From Mycobacterium simiae (lineage in GTDB: Bacteria; Actinomycetota; Actinomycetes; Mycobacteriales; Mycobacteriaceae), in the NCBI RefSeq assembly GCF_010727605.1, contig NZ_AP022568.1, forward strand, positions 5,518,001 through 5,582,000: a stretch of DNA of 64,000 bases. Direction: 5' to 3'. A program made the position numbers and the translations under genes. The first letter of the stretch is position 1, and every line of letters begins with the position of its first letter. Positions 21,831 to 31,560 of the stretch are shown piece by piece. Under the pieces are notes generated by a model. That model did not search any database. It had not been told where the DNA came from and worked only from the letters and a program-made list of their open reading frames with translations.

Positions 21831-24161
21831 TTAGCGGAACACTCCGGGGAGGCTCAGCGTGGACAGCGTGTCGTCGGACAGCGGATTGTCGTTGACCATG
21901 TACGTCCACGTCGAGGTCGGCCTCGCCAGCTTGGACAGATCCAGCCCGGGCTCCTCATCGAGGACGTTCGCGGTTTCAAACGTCTGCTGAGCCGCCTCGA
22001 TCGCGTCGGCGGCCAGCGACGCGAAGGCGTCGACGGCCAGCCGGTGGAATTCGTCGAGCGGATTTTGCCTGCCCAGCGCCCGCAAGTGGATGCTCTCCCG
22101 GATGTCGGCGAGATAGGCCAGATGGTCGGCCCAGCCGCGGTCCAGGTGATAGAGCATGATCTGGCGGCAGATCGTTTCTAGCCGCTCCTGCGAGATTCCC
22201 TCGGTCTCGGCCAATTCCTGATACCGCTTCGGCGCCAGCTCAGCCAGCTCTTCCCGCGCAGTCGCCGCGCGCAACAACGTGTTTCGCCGGTCCACGATGA
22301 TGGCGCGTTGTTGGGCGGTCAGCTGGTTATAGCGCCAGGTGTTCGCGTGCACGTCCAGCATCCGCCCTTCGGCGACGCGTTGCGCATGGTCGAGCAGCCC
22401 GGCTGCCTTGGGGCTGAGGATCTTTCCGTCGTCGTCGGTCTGCTCGGGCAGCTTGTTGCGGTCGAGGTTGGCGACGACGACGTCGTCCTCCCAACTCGAG
22501 AAGAACACCGACGACCCCGGGTCGCCCTGGCGGCCGGCACGCCCGCGCAGCTGGTTGTCCAGCCGTTCAGTGTGATGGCGGCCGGTGCCGACGACGTGCA
22601 ACCCGCCCAGCTCGGCGACGCGATCATGGTCGGCCTCGTCGGACCCGCCGAGGCGGATATCGGTTCCCCGCCCAGCCATTTGGGTTGACACGGTGACCAC
22701 GCCGTACTTGCCCGCCTCCGCGATCACCTCGGCCTCTTCGGCGTCGTTCTTGGCGTTCAGCACGACCGCGGGAACGCCGCGGCGCACCAGGCGTTCGTGC
22801 AGCTCCTCGGACTCCGCCACATCGCGGGTTCCGACCAGGACCGGTTGCCCGGTCTCATGCACCGTCGCGATGTGCTCGACGATCGCGTCGTTCTTGGCGG
22901 CGGCGGTGATATAGACCCGGTCCGGTTCGTCCTCACGAATGTTGGGAGTATTCGGCGGAATTGGCGAAACACCGAGCTTATAGAACTGGCGCAGCTGCTC
23001 ACCGGCGGCCAGCGCGGTGCCGGTCATCCCGCAGACGGTGGCGTAGCGGTTGATCAGCGCCTGCACCGTGATGGTGTCGAGCACCTCGCCCGTCTCGGTG
23101 GTCTCGATGCCTTCCTTCGCCTCGACGGCGGCCTGTAACCCGTCCGGCCAGCGCTGCAGCTGGGCGATGCGGCCCCGCGAGGCGTTGATCAGATGGACCG
23201 CGTTGTCGCGCACGATGTAGTGCACGTCGCGCTGCAACAGCACGTGGGCGTGCAGTGCGACGTTGATCTCCGTGAGGGTGGTGACGACGTGCTCCTCGGA
23301 GTACAGGTCGATGCCGCCGAGCGCCTTCTCGACCTTGCGTGCACCGGTCTCGGTGAGGTGCACGTTGCGGCTGTCGGCATCGGTGTCGTAGTCCGCACCG
23401 GCCTCCAGCTCGCCGACCAGTTTGACGATCTCAAGGCGCGGCGTCTCACGATGGGTGGTGCCGGCCAGCACTAACGGCACCAACGCCTCGTCGACCAGTA
23501 CCGAGTCGGCCTCGTCGATCAGGGCCACGTCGGGATTGGGCGATACCAAGTCCTTCACATCGGTCACCAGCTGATCGCGCAAGACGTCGAAACCGATCTC
23601 GTTGACCGACGCGTAGGTGACGTCGCAGCCGTAGGCCGCCCGCCGCTCCTCGCTCGTCGACTCCCCGGTGATCCAGCCGACGGTCAGCCCCATGGCCTCC
23701 AGCAGCGGACCCATCCATTCGGCGTCGCGGCGGGCGAGATAGTCGTTGATGGTGACGACATGGACGTGCCGACCGGCGATGGCGTAGCCGGCGGCCGCGA
23801 TCGCGCCGGCAAGTGTCTTACCCTCGCCGGTGGCCATTTCGATCACGTCGCCGTCGAGCATGCGCAACGCCCCCAGCAGCTGAACGTCGAAGGGCCGCAG
23901 GCCTGTTGTGCGTTCGGCGGCTTCCCGGGCGAGCGCCAAGAACTGCGCGATGTCTTCGGAGTCGGCGAGATCGTCGAGGTTGAGCAGGCCCGCCGCTTTG
24001 CCCAGCTGCTCGTCCTTGAGGCCGGCGGCTTTCTCGTCGTAATCCGACGAGGCGCTGACCTGGGACAGCGAGCGAGAGCGGTTCTTTTCCGTGCTTGCGC
24101 CGAGCAGTCGCCAGAATCTGCTGGTCAGGCGGCCGGGTTGGGTGCGGGTGGTCTGTGGCAC
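21831..24161 (-). CDS. secA2: Accessory preprotein translocase ATPase SecA2
   Basis: Accessory SecA of mycobacteria, 776 residues, clearly shorter than housekeeping SecA1. It exports a subset of proteins together with SecYEG and matters for growth in macrophages in pathogenic species. Visible motifs are Walker A MATGEGKT with K115, the DEAD-type LIDEADS, the arginine-finger region QMAGRGTDI and [11 protein letters not shown]. The GTG at 24161 is the only realistic start, because an in-frame TGA lies two codons upstream and no strong ribosome-binding site is seen. The protein is near-identical in layout to M. tuberculosis Rv1821, apart from that protein's longer annotated N-terminus. Confidence 0.97.
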   Translation of the reverse strand: MPQTTRTQPGRLTSRFWRLLGASTEKNRSRSLSQVSASSDYDEKAAGLKDEQLGKAAGLLNLDDLADSEDIAQFLALAREAAERTTGLRPFDVQLLGALRMLDGDVIEMATGEGKTLAGAIAAAGYAIAGRHVHVVTINDYLARRDAEWMGPLLEAMGLTVGWITGESTSEERRAAYGCDVTYASVNEIGFDVLRDQLVTDVKDLVSPNPDVALIDEADSVLVDEALVPLVLAGTTHRETPRLEIVKLVGELEAGADYDTDADSRNVHLTETGARKVEKALGGIDLYSEEHVVTTLTEINVALHAHVLLQRDVHYIVRDNAVHLINASRGRIAQLQRWPDGLQAAVEAKEGIETTETGEVLDTITVQALINRYATVCGMTGTALAAGEQLRQFYKLGVSPIPPNTPNIREDEPDRVYITAAAKNDAIVEHIATVHETGQPVLVGTRDVAESEELHERLVRRGVPAVVLNAKNDAEEAEVIAEAGKYGVVTVSTQMAGRGTDIRLGGSDEADHDRVAELGGLHVVGTGRHHTERLDNQLRGRAGRQGDPGSSVFFSSWEDDVVVANLDRNKLPEQTDDDGKILSPKAAGLLDHAQRVAEGRMLDVHANTWRYNQLTAQQRAIIVDRRNTLLRAATAREELAELAPKRYQELAETEGISQERLETICRQIMLYHLDRGWADHLAYLADIRESIHLRALGRQNPLDEFHRLAVDAFASLAADAIEAAQQTFETANVLDEEPGLDLSKLARPTSTWTYMVNDNPLSDDTLSTLSLPGVFR

Positions 24162-24217
24162 AGGTCAACGGTACGCGGTGAGCAGGGTCGCTTTGCTGAG
24201 GCGACCCATCCGGCTGG

Positions 24218-25861
24218 TCAGGCGAGGTTCGATCGGCGGGGATAGGCGACGGTCGGGTCGGTCAGCACGTTGACCACCGACGGGAGGCCGCTGGCAAACG
24301 CCCGCTCCAGTGCGGGGCGCAGCTCGGCGGGCGCGGATACCAATTCGCCGTGCCCGCCCAGCGCGCGCACCACCTCGTCATAGCGGGTGCCCGGACGCAG
24401 CTCGGCCGCCACCGAATACCCGTAGATCGCCTCCATCGGATGTTTCTCGAGGCCCCAGATGCCGTTGTTGCCGATCACCGACACGACCGGGACCTGGTGT
24501 CGCACCAGCGTGTCCCATTCCATGCCGCTGAACCCGAAGGCGCCGTCGCCCTGCAGCAGCACGACCTGCCGCTGTGGATAGGCGAGTTTGGCGGCCAGCG
24601 CGTAGCCGGGGCCCGAGCCGAGGCAGCCGAACGGGCCACTGTCCAGCCAGCAGCCCGGCTGGTAGCTGTCAAGCACCCGGCCTGCATAGGAACCGAAGTC
24701 GCCGGCGTCGATGACGACGATGGCGTCGCGGGCGAGCATCGGCGCCAACTCGGCGTAGATCCGCATTGGATGCAGCGGGATTCGATCGTCGCCGAGCTCG
24801 CCGGCCTCCTGCCGGCGGGCTGCGGTCTCGGCCGTCCGCAACGCCTCGATCCAGTCCCGATGGTCGGCGCCACTCGGGCCGGATAGCTCCGCGAGGATGG
24901 TGCCCAGATCGCCGTATGCGCTTGCCGCGATGGGCCGGGGGTGCTCCCGTTCGGGTTGGGCCCGGTCGACCACGATGAGCGCCGTGTCCGGCCCGAACAC
25001 GTTGCCGAAACCGAGCCGAAAGTCCATCGGCACGCCGACAACGACGGCCACGTCCGCCTCGGAGAGTGCCTTGGACCGTGCCCGGGAGAACGCCAACGGG
25101 TGATCGGCAGGCACCACCCCGCGCGCCATCCCATTCATCAACACCGGGATCTGCCGCTGGTCGGCCAGTCGCCGCAGTGCCGTCTCACCGTGCCCCCACC
25201 AGACGTTGGTGCCGGCCATGATCACCGGCCGCTGTGCCCGGGCCAGCAGCGCGGCGGCGCGGTCCAGTGCCGCACCGTCGGCAACCGGGGCCGGTGGCAG
25301 CGTGTGCAGCGCGCCGGCCCGGCCGTCGTCCTCCGACACGGAGAACACGTGATCCATCGGGAAGTCGACGAAACCGACGCCTGACGGCGCCCCGACGGCG
25401 GCCTGCAGCGCCTCATCGATAAGCCGGCCCGCATCCGCGGCGGACTGGGCGGTGGCGGCGAAGCGGCTCAGCGGCGCCACGAATGGGATGTGATCGATTT
25501 CCTGCAGCGATCCCATGCCCCAACGCTGCGCGGGTGCGCGCCCGCCGAGCACGACCAGCGGTGACTGGTTTTGTTGCGCGGCCGCCATGGCACTCAGGCC
25601 GTTGGTGACACCGGGGCCCGCGGTGAGCGCCGCCACGCCCGGGATTCGCGTCACTTTCGACCAGCCCTCGGCGGCGAAGGCCGCCGTCTGCTCATGGCGG
25701 GTGTCGATGAGCCGGATGCCCTCTTCCCGGCAGCCGTCGTAGATGGAGAACAGGTGGCCGCCCGACAAGGTGAACAGGGTGTCGATGCCGCTGGATTTGA
25801 GCCTGCGGGCCACGAGACGACCGGCGTGGACGATTTCGCTGGACGGAGCGTCGATGCTCAT
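24218..25861 (-). CDS. ilvG: Acetolactate synthase-like thiamine diphosphate enzyme (IlvG)
   Basis: ThDP-dependent enzyme of 547 residues, homologous to Rv1820, annotated as acetolactate synthase (pyruvate to 2-acetolactate, for branched-chain amino acids). The cofactor-activating glutamate is E57 in [12 protein letters not shown], and the ThDP/Mg motif is [10 protein letters not shown] with NN about 28 residues later. Three domains (PYR about 5-170, central 190-325, PP 360-530) are recognisable. No regulatory-subunit gene lies nearby, and ilvB/ilvN are elsewhere in mycobacteria, so the physiological role could be another 2-oxoacid reaction. The start ATG at 25861 is 94 bp from the divergent bacA start. 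Confidence 0.92.
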   Translation of the reverse strand: MSIDAPSSEIVHAGRLVARRLKSSGIDTLFTLSGGHLFSIYDGCREEGIRLIDTRHEQTAAFAAEGWSKVTRIPGVAALTAGPGVTNGLSAMAAAQQNQSPLVVLGGRAPAQRWGMGSLQEIDHIPFVAPLSRFAATAQSAADAGRLIDEALQAAVGAPSGVGFVDFPMDHVFSVSEDDGRAGALHTLPPAPVADGAALDRAAALLARAQRPVIMAGTNVWWGHGETALRRLADQRQIPVLMNGMARGVVPADHPLAFSRARSKALSEADVAVVVGVPMDFRLGFGNVFGPDTALIVVDRAQPEREHPRPIAASAYGDLGTILAELSGPSGADHRDWIEALRTAETAARRQEAGELGDDRIPLHPMRIYAELAPMLARDAIVVIDAGDFGSYAGRVLDSYQPGCWLDSGPFGCLGSGPGYALAAKLAYPQRQVVLLQGDGAFGFSGMEWDTLVRHQVPVVSVIGNNGIWGLEKHPMEAIYGYSVAAELRPGTRYDEVVRALGGHGELVSAPAELRPALERAFASGLPSVVNVLTDPTVAYPRRSNLA

Positions 25862-25955
25862 AACCGCAGCCTATCGGCCGGTCTCGGGTACCTTCGCGGG
25901 GAAGCATTCGCCCAGAGGCTCCTCGGGAGGCCTCGATAGCCAGGAGACGTCGAAG

Positions 25956-27875
25956 TTGGGTCCGACGCTGTTCAAGCCATCCATCGACTGGTCGTCGGCA
26001 CTAGTCGATTCCCTGCAGTGGGTCGCCATCGCTTGGGCGGTGGGCGCTGTCTGCCTGCTGATCGTGCTGGTGGCATTCAGGTTTTTCACACCGTGGGGCC
26101 GGCAGTTCTGGCGCATCACCCGCGGCTACTTCGTCGGCGCGGCCAGCGTGAAGGTGTGGTTGATGCTCGGCGTGCTGCTGCTTTCGGTGCTGCTCGCGGT
26201 GCGCCTCACCGTGTTGCTCAGCTACCAGGGCAACGACCTGTACACGTCGGTCCAGATCGCCGTCCAGGGCACGGCCGCGGGTGATGACACCGTCAAACAG
26301 TCTGGCATTCAGGGTTTTTGGATGTCGATCGCAATTTTCTGCCTTCTCGCCACGCTTTACGTCATCCGCTTCATGCTCGACATCTACATCACCCAGCGAT
26401 TCATCATCGCCTGGCGCATGTGGTTGACCGCGCACCTCACCGACGACTGGCTGGACGGCAAGGCCTATTACCGGGATCTGTTCATCGACAATACGATTGA
26501 CAACCCCGACCAGCGTATCCAGCAGGACATCGACATCTTCACCGCCAACGCCGGTGCGACCCCGAACATTCCATCCAACGGGACGGGCAGCACGTTGCTG
26601 TTCGGGGCGGTCAACGCGGTCGCTTCGGTGATCTCCTTCGCGGCCATCCTGTGGAACCTGTCCGGAGATCTGACCCTGTTCGGCGTCACGTTGCCGCGGG
26701 CCATGTTCTGGACCGTGCTGGTGTACGTGCTGATCGCGACGGTCGTCGCGATTTGGCTTGGGCGCCCGCTGATTTGGCTCAGCTTCAACAACGAAAAGCT
26801 CAACGCCGCGTTCCGTTACGCGCTGGTACGGCTGCGCGACGCCGCGGAGGCCGTCGGCTTCTACCGCGGCGAGCTGGTCGAGCGCGGGCAGCTGTGGCGG
26901 CGCTTCACCCCGATCATCGACAACTACCGCAAGTTCGTTCGTCGGACCATCATCTTCAACGGCTGGAACTGGTCGGTGTCGCAGGCGATCGTCCCGCTGC
27001 CGTGGATCATCCAGGCGCCGCGGTTGTTCGCCGGCAAAATCAACTTCGGTGACGTAGGCCAGACGGCGACCGCCTTCGGCAACATCCACGACTCGCTGTC
27101 GTTCTTCCGGAACAACTACGACGCGTTTGCCTCGTTCCGGGCGGCCATTCTGCGTCTGCACGGCCTGGTCGACGCCAACGCCCAGGGTCGTGCGCTGCCG
27201 GCACTGCTGGTCAAGCCGAGCGAGGACACCGCCGTGGAACTCGCCCATGTCGAGGTGCGGACGCCGGAGGGCGACCAGCTGATCGACTCCCTCGACGTGC
27301 AGTTGGACACCGGTGATTCGCTGGTGATCACCGGCCGATCCGGTGCGGGCAAGACCACGCTGCTGCGCAGTCTGGCCGAGTTGTGGCCGTATGCCTCGGG
27401 AACGCTGTGCCGGCCGGACGGCGAGAACGCGACGATGTTCCTGTCGCAGTTGCCCTACGTGCCGCTGGGCAGCCTGCGAACCGTTGTGTGCTACCCGAAC
27501 TCGCCGGACGACATCCGCGAAGACATGCTGCGGGAAACGCTGACCAAGGTGGCGCTGGCCCCGCTCATCGAGCGGCTCGACGAAGAGCGCGACTGGGCCA
27601 AGGTGCTCTCCCCCGGCGAGCAGCAGCGCGTGGCGTTCGCCCGCATTCTGTTGACCAAGCCGCGGGCGGTCTTCCTCGACGAGGCCACCTCCGCCCTCGA
27701 CGAGGGGCTGGAGTTCGCGTTGTATCAGTTGCTGCGCAGCGAGTTACCGGAGTGCGTAGTGGTCAGCGTGAGCCACCGCCACACCGTCGAGCAGCACCAC
27801 GAACAAGAGCTGCAGTTGCTCGGCGGGGGTCAATGGCGCCTGGGACCGGTCGGCTCGCAGCCCGCGAACGTCTAG
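25956..27875 (+). CDS. bacA: BacA/SbmA-like ABC transporter (cobalamin and peptide importer)
   Basis: Fused transporter of 639 residues, exactly the length of Rv1819c. The transmembrane SbmA/BacA-like domain covers about residues 1-420 and the ABC ATPase about 440-635. Walker [10 protein letters not shown] has K466, and the signature region [13 protein letters not shown] and Walker [13 protein letters not shown] follow. M. tuberculosis Rv1819c imports vitamin B12 and hydrophilic compounds such as bleomycin and has a very large internal cavity. The start is taken as TTG at 25956, with AGGAG about nine bases upstream, because it reproduces the family N-terminus. The longer open frame upstream overlaps ilvG and is rejected. 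Confidence 0.95.
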   Translation: MGPTLFKPSIDWSSALVDSLQWVAIAWAVGAVCLLIVLVAFRFFTPWGRQFWRITRGYFVGAASVKVWLMLGVLLLSVLLAVRLTVLLSYQGNDLYTSVQIAVQGTAAGDDTVKQSGIQGFWMSIAIFCLLATLYVIRFMLDIYITQRFIIAWRMWLTAHLTDDWLDGKAYYRDLFIDNTIDNPDQRIQQDIDIFTANAGATPNIPSNGTGSTLLFGAVNAVASVISFAAILWNLSGDLTLFGVTLPRAMFWTVLVYVLIATVVAIWLGRPLIWLSFNNEKLNAAFRYALVRLRDAAEAVGFYRGELVERGQLWRRFTPIIDNYRKFVRRTIIFNGWNWSVSQAIVPLPWIIQAPRLFAGKINFGDVGQTATAFGNIHDSLSFFRNNYDAFASFRAAILRLHGLVDANAQGRALPALLVKPSEDTAVELAHVEVRTPEGDQLIDSLDVQLDTGDSLVITGRSGAGKTTLLRSLAELWPYASGTLCRPDGENATMFLSQLPYVPLGSLRTVVCYPNSPDDIREDMLRETLTKVALAPLIERLDEERDWAKVLSPGEQQRVAFARILLTKPRAVFLDEATSALDEGLEFALYQLLRSELPECVVVSVSHRHTVEQHHEQELQLLGGGQWRLGPVGSQPANV

Positions 27876-27879
27876 CGGT

Positions 27880-28098
27880 TTAGCGCGCCTGCGCTCCCGC
27901 TGCCGCGTGCGCTCCGGCTCTGACTTAGCGCGCCTGCGCTCCCGCTGCCGCGTGCGCTCCGGCTCTGACTTAGCGCGCCTGCGCTCCCGCTGCCGCGTGC
28001 GCTCCGGCTCTGACTTAGCGCGCCTGCGCTCCCGCTGCCGCGTGCGCTCCGGCTCTGACTTAGCGCGCCTGCGCTCCCGCTGCCGCGTGCGCTCCGGC
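27880..28098. repeat. 45-bp tandem repeat array, about 4.9 copies
   Basis: Perfect copies start at 27881, 27926, 27971 and 28016, and a fifth copy from 28061 matches for 38 bases. The array lies between the convergent ends of bacA and the flavoprotein gene. The unit is a multiple of three and holds TTA at each junction, so it supplies a TAA stop to the flavoprotein frame; the copies beyond are untranslated. Units are identical, implying recent expansion. In M. tuberculosis this interval holds PE_PGRS33, which is missing here. Confidence 0.95.
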
Positions 28099-29552
28099 GC
28101 GGCGCCCGAAGAACGACCCCTCGCCCAGCTGCGTGCCACTGGCATACCCCTTGCCGTCCTGGGCGATGTTGGACGCGCACGCCGCCGCCGCGTAGAGGCC
28201 CGGCACCACCGTGCCGTCCGCCCGCAGCACCTCGCCATCCACCGACGTGGCCAGCCCACCGATGGTGAACCCCGAGTACATCGCCCGCCCGAGCGACAGG
28301 TCGAACACAGCCCACGGCCCATTGTCTTGTGGTGCAAGGAATTCCGGCTGCTTGTGGAAATCCGGGTCCTCGCCCTTGGCGGCGAATTCGTTGTAGCGGT
28401 GCAGCGTCGCCGCGAGGTTGCCGCTGGGAATGTCCAGCGCCTCCTCCATCTCGGCGACGGTCTCGTAGCCATCGAGGAATCGGATCAACGGCATCTCGGG
28501 CATCTCGGTGTGCGCCTCGTCGACGATCAGGTACGCGGTCTGATCCGGTTGCTCCAACACGAACGCCGAGGTGCGCGAGTGATAGGAGTCCTCGGTGACG
28601 AACCGCTTACCCTCCTTGTTGACGATCACACCCGTCAGCAGCACCGCGGGCGGGTAGGCGGCTGCGGTGATGAACAGCTCATCCATGTACTTGACCGCGC
28701 CGCCCGCCGAGATGCCCATCCGGATGCCCAGCCCGTCATCGTTGGGATTGCCCAGGATATACGGCGCCACGGTGCCGTGGTGCTTGGTTTTCCGCTCCTG
28801 AGCCAGCGCGGGCGTGTGCTCGGCCACCATCTCGGCGTTCATCGCGAAGCCGCCCGCGGCAATGATGACCGACTTTGCTTTGATCGCACCGGTTTCGGCG
28901 AAATGCTTCCAGATGACGCCGACCACCGCGCCGTCGCCGTCGAGAACCAGGTTCGTCGCCCCGGTTTCGTAGCGCACTTGCACGCCCAGATCGGCGGCGC
29001 GCTTGACCAACAGGTCGATGACCAGCGAGGCGCCGCCCAGCTCGCCGGGCACCGGCACCGAGTGCCCGCGCGGTGCCGGTTTGGCCTGCTCGCAGAACGG
29101 CCACACCTTTTCGTTGCCGGTGTAGCTCAGCCCCTCGGTGCCCGGGGGCACGACCACCTTGCCCGGGTAGTAGCTGCGCTCGAACTGGAAGCCCAAATCC
29201 TCCAACCAGTTGAAATGCTCGACGCTGCCGTCGCTGTATGCGCGAATCTTCTCGTGGTCGGGGTCACGAGATACCGCGACGAGGTAGTTGTACATCTCCT
29301 CGGGCGTATCGTCGTGCCCGGTGGCCCGCTGGACCGCCGTGCCCCCGCCCAGGTAGAAGTGGCCGCCGGCCATGGCGGTGGTGCCACCGGCGGCGGCGGC
29401 GCGTTCGAGCACCAACACCCGCGCGCCCGCGGCCGCCGCGCTCACCGCCGCACATCCCCGCCGATGCCGAAGCCGATCACCAGCACGTCGACGTCATCCG
29501 ACCAGGCCGTCACGCCGTCCACGGGGACGGTTGCCGGGATTTCAGTGCTCAT
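28060..29552 (-). pseudogene. FAD-binding dehydrogenase (Rv1817/KstD-like), apparent N-terminal frameshift
   Basis: Flavoprotein of the FAD-dependent fumarate reductase/3-ketosteroid dehydrogenase superfamily, about 497 residues if restored. The ATG at 29552 has AAGGAG eight bases upstream and opens a normal N-terminus reaching the FAD Rossmann motif (VIGFGIGG). The frame then meets a TGA. One extra G in the GGGG run (CCCC on + at 29456-29459) would restore GIGGGCAAVSAAAAG and join the downstream frame, which is open to 28060. GGTTAMAGGHFY and the C-terminal ASGTQLGEGSFFG are FAD-domain features. It could be a real null allele, a sequencing error, or a protein re-initiated at GTG 29445 lacking the dinucleotide fold. 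The stop lies in the 45-bp repeat. Confidence 0.8.
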
Positions 29553-29601
29553 GGCCGCCACTCCTTCTCATCGCCGCGTCGTGCCTCGTCGCCGGCGCGG
29601 C

Positions 29602-30105
29602 TCACCGCTGTTGTTCCTGTTTGATGTGCTCGTAGAGCGCCTTCATGTCGGGCGAGATGTAGGCGATCTCCAGGTACGGAACACCGCCCTGTGGCAGTGA
29701 CACGTAGGCGAATTGGATGCCTCCGGGCATCACGCCCTGCTGTACCACCGAGGCGCCTCGGCTGGCGGCATCGGCCAACGCCGCGTCGAATTGCTCGGGA
29801 GTTTCGGCCGCCATGCAGATGTGGTGCAAACCGGGCCCGGATTCCCGCAGAAAGTCACTATAGACGTTCTCCCCGCGGACCGGCTCGATGAGCTCGAGTT
29901 GCATGTCGCCGAGATAGCTCAGCGAGATGTTCGCGACGAAGTCGGCGGGCTTGCCATGGTAGCTGCAGCGGTCCGGAGCAAAGTGCACGTCTGGAATCCG
30001 GACCCACTTCCGGGCGCCTAACAGGCCGGTGAGAGCCTTTTCGGTGGCGGCCAGATCGGCGGTCACCCACGCGATCTGGATCGGCGATTGAACGGGAAGC
30101 GTCAT
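29602..30105 (-). CDS. VOC family (glyoxalase/dioxygenase-fold) protein
   Basis: Protein of 167 residues with two vicinal-oxygen-chelate modules. The N-terminal half starts at IQIAWVTADLAATEKAL and the second half at GPGLHHICMAAETPEQFD. The HHIC histidine and a late glutamate (YLEIAY) are plausible metal ligands. The fold is shared by glyoxalase I, methylmalonyl-CoA epimerase and ring-cleavage dioxygenases, so the reaction cannot be named. The ATG at 30105 has no clear ribosome-binding site, but the extension upstream looks non-coding. It follows the TetR gene by about 145 bp and precedes the flavoprotein by about 50 bp on the same strand, so a VOC-flavoprotein unit is likely. Confidence 0.83.
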   Translation of the reverse strand: MTLPVQSPIQIAWVTADLAATEKALTGLLGARKWVRIPDVHFAPDRCSYHGKPADFVANISLSYLGDMQLELIEPVRGENVYSDFLRESGPGLHHICMAAETPEQFDAALADAASRGASVVQQGVMPGGIQFAYVSLPQGGVPYLEIAYISPDMKALYEHIKQEQQR

Positions 30106-30194
30106 CGCTTGGCAGGATAGCCCAGGCTGCCGGCCGCCAGAAGGGGGCATAAATTCTTTGCCATGATCAGATGTCCGGCCGCCGAGATGCCGAG

Positions 30195-30208
30195 GTGAAC
30201 ACGTTCTA
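30195..30208. promoter_or_regulatory. KstR-like operator upstream of the VOC gene
   Basis: GTGAACACGTTCTA matches the mycobacterial KstR consensus TNNAACNNGTTNNA at every fixed position except the first T. It lies about 90 bp upstream of the VOC start, in the gap after the TetR gene. KstR represses cholesterol and sterol catabolism genes. The flavoprotein downstream resembles ketosteroid dehydrogenases, which fits. A chance match is possible, because the site is imperfect. Confidence 0.4.
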
Positions 30209-30250
30209 ATTTCTCGGTGGACCAGCCGCTGGTCACCGGCCGGAGGGTCG

Positions 30251-30934
30251 TCAATGCTGGGCAAGCATGTCTACCAGCAGCCGCAACTGGATGTCGAAGA
30301 CGGCCTCCGGGTCGGTCAGCGTGCCGGCGCCATATTGGCCGAACACCTCGAGGCTGATCGCGCCCAGCACCCCCGCCCAGAACACGAAGCACTTGGCCAT
30401 GACGGCGTCGTCGCCGGGAAAGCCGAATTCGTGCCGGATTCGGTCGAAATCTGACGACATGGGTTGGTGCACAACCATACTCGTCAGCCGTATATCGCCG
30501 GTGGTGATTCCCGCGGCGATCGCGTCGAAGATGGCGCCGATTACGCGGGTGCCCACCGCGACGGTGCGCTCGGGCGGTGCGTGGTATCCGGGGACCGGGC
30601 TGCCGTACAGCAGGGCCCACTGCGCGGGATGCGCCACGGCCCAGCGCCGCACGGCGCGCGCGATGGCGACGATGTCGTCGCTCCACAGTTCGCCCTGGGT
30701 GTCGCGGGCGCCGTCCACGGTCTCGGCGAGGTCGGAGTAGGCGTCGACGAGCAGCAGTGTCAGTAATTCATCGCGGCTTGCGACGTAGCGATACACGGCC
30801 GAGGACACCATGCCCAAGTCGCGCGCGATGGCGCGCAGGGATAGCCCGCCGGCACCGCGGTCGACCAGGTGCTGGCGGCCCAGCTCGACGATGCGCGCCT
30901 GAATCTGTTCCCGCGAATCTTGGCGTTTGCCCAC
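30251..30934 (-). CDS. TetR family transcriptional regulator (Rv1816-like)
   Basis: Repressor of 227 residues from the GTG at 30934, or 233 from a TTG at 30952. The N-terminal helix-turn-helix lies at about residues 10-55 (GLSLRAIARDLGMVSSAVYR), and the C-terminal ligand domain has the WHG-type layout seen in actinobacterial TetR proteins. Neither start has a Shine-Dalgarno site, so a leaderless transcript is possible. It is divergent from the Ddn-like gene. Two near-identical palindromes lie in the shared promoter region, one of them ending three bases before the TTG, which strongly suggests autoregulation and control of the divergent gene. The ligand is unknown. Confidence 0.9.
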   Translation of the reverse strand: MGKRQDSREQIQARIVELGRQHLVDRGAGGLSLRAIARDLGMVSSAVYRYVASRDELLTLLLVDAYSDLAETVDGARDTQGELWSDDIVAIARAVRRWAVAHPAQWALLYGSPVPGYHAPPERTVAVGTRVIGAIFDAIAAGITTGDIRLTSMVVHQPMSSDFDRIRHEFGFPGDDAVMAKCFVFWAGVLGAISLEVFGQYGAGTLTDPEAVFDIQLRLLVDMLAQH

Positions 30935-30954
30935 GCCGTCAGTCTGACACAACC

Positions 30955-30969
30955 GAGAACACTGCTCTT
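30955..30969. promoter_or_regulatory. Palindromic operator 1 (probable TetR site)
   Basis: GAGAACACTGCTCTT is an imperfect 15-bp palindrome centred at 30962. With the second site it gives the consensus GAGARCASTGCTCTY. It abuts the TetR gene start, so binding there would block that promoter. Confidence 0.65.
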
Positions 30970-31006
30970 GCTTTTGCCGATGGCATGTGGCAGCCTGTTC
31001 CGCAAA

Positions 31007-31021
31007 GAGAGCAGTGCTCTC
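31007..31021. promoter_or_regulatory. Palindromic operator 2 (probable TetR site)
   Basis: GAGAGCAGTGCTCTC is a perfect 15-bp palindrome centred at 31014, 52 bp (about five helical turns) from the first site. It lies about 30 bp upstream of the Ddn-like gene start. Confidence 0.68.
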
Positions 31022-31053
31022 CCAGCGAATGAAGCCCGCGGAAAGGACCCCAG

Positions 31054-31497
31054 ATGTCCACTCGGTATGAAGAGCCCAACCGGGCCGCCCGGGCCGGTAA
31101 CGCCGTCGTTCGTTGGCTCGCCGAATCCGGCATCAGCATCGCGGGGACGCGGGCCCTCCGGGTCCGCGGCCGCAAGAGCGGTCAACCACGCGCCGTGGTG
31201 ATCAACCTGTTGACCATCGACGGCGTGGACTACCTCGTGTCCCCCCGCGGCAACACCCAGTGGGCTCGCAACATCCGCGCCGCGGGTGAGGTCGAAATCG
31301 GACCCCGCTGGCGGCGGCAACGCGTGCAGGCGGCCGAGGTCGAGGACGCCGCCAAGCCGGAACTGCTGAAGTGCTACCTCGATCGGTGGTACTGGCAGGT
31401 CAAGGGACACATCGCCGGATTGACCCCCCAATCGACCGATCAGGAGTTTGTCGCCGCGGCGGCCTCGATCCCGGTGTTCGCGTTGGCGTCCCGTTGA
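31054..31497 (+). CDS. Deazaflavin-dependent nitroreductase (Ddn/DUF385) family protein
   Basis: Protein of 147 residues in the split beta-barrel flavin/F420-binding fold of the Ddn family (DUF385). The motif RVRGRKSGQPR near residues 36-46 is the typical phosphate-binding start of the barrel, and NTQWARNIRAAG at about 66-77 is the next family signature. Mycobacteria carry many paralogues that use F420H2 or F420-like cofactors; the substrate cannot be predicted. The ATG at 31054 has AAAGGA six bases upstream. It is divergent from the TetR gene across two matched palindromes, so it is the most likely target of that repressor. M. tuberculosis lacks this gene at this place. Confidence 0.86.
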   Translation: MSTRYEEPNRAARAGNAVVRWLAESGISIAGTRALRVRGRKSGQPRAVVINLLTIDGVDYLVSPRGNTQWARNIRAAGEVEIGPRWRRQRVQAAEVEDAAKPELLKCYLDRWYWQVKGHIAGLTPQSTDQEFVAAAASIPVFALASR

Positions 31498-31517
31498 GGC
31501 GTCGTAGCCGTTCCTGG

Positions 31518-31560
31518 CCGTCCCCTAGCCGTCCCCTAGCGGTCCCCTAGCCGTCCCCGA
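31518..31560. repeat. 11-bp short tandem repeat (CCGTCCCCTAG)
   Basis: Copies start at 31518, 31529 and 31540 (one substitution), with a truncated fourth copy at 31551. Each unit contains CTAG, giving a stop codon on the - strand, and the protease stop (31547-31549) lies inside the third unit. The unit is not a multiple of three. Confidence 0.85.

Noticed and set aside
27880..28098. CRISPR array
   Set aside because: The 45-bp units are contiguous with no unique spacers and no cas genes are near, so it is a plain tandem repeat.
27907..29700. 597-codon + strand frame starting in the 45-bp repeat
   Set aside because: Antisense to the flavoprotein gene, which has recognisable FAD motifs. Its repetitive N-terminus is only the tandem repeat read in frame.
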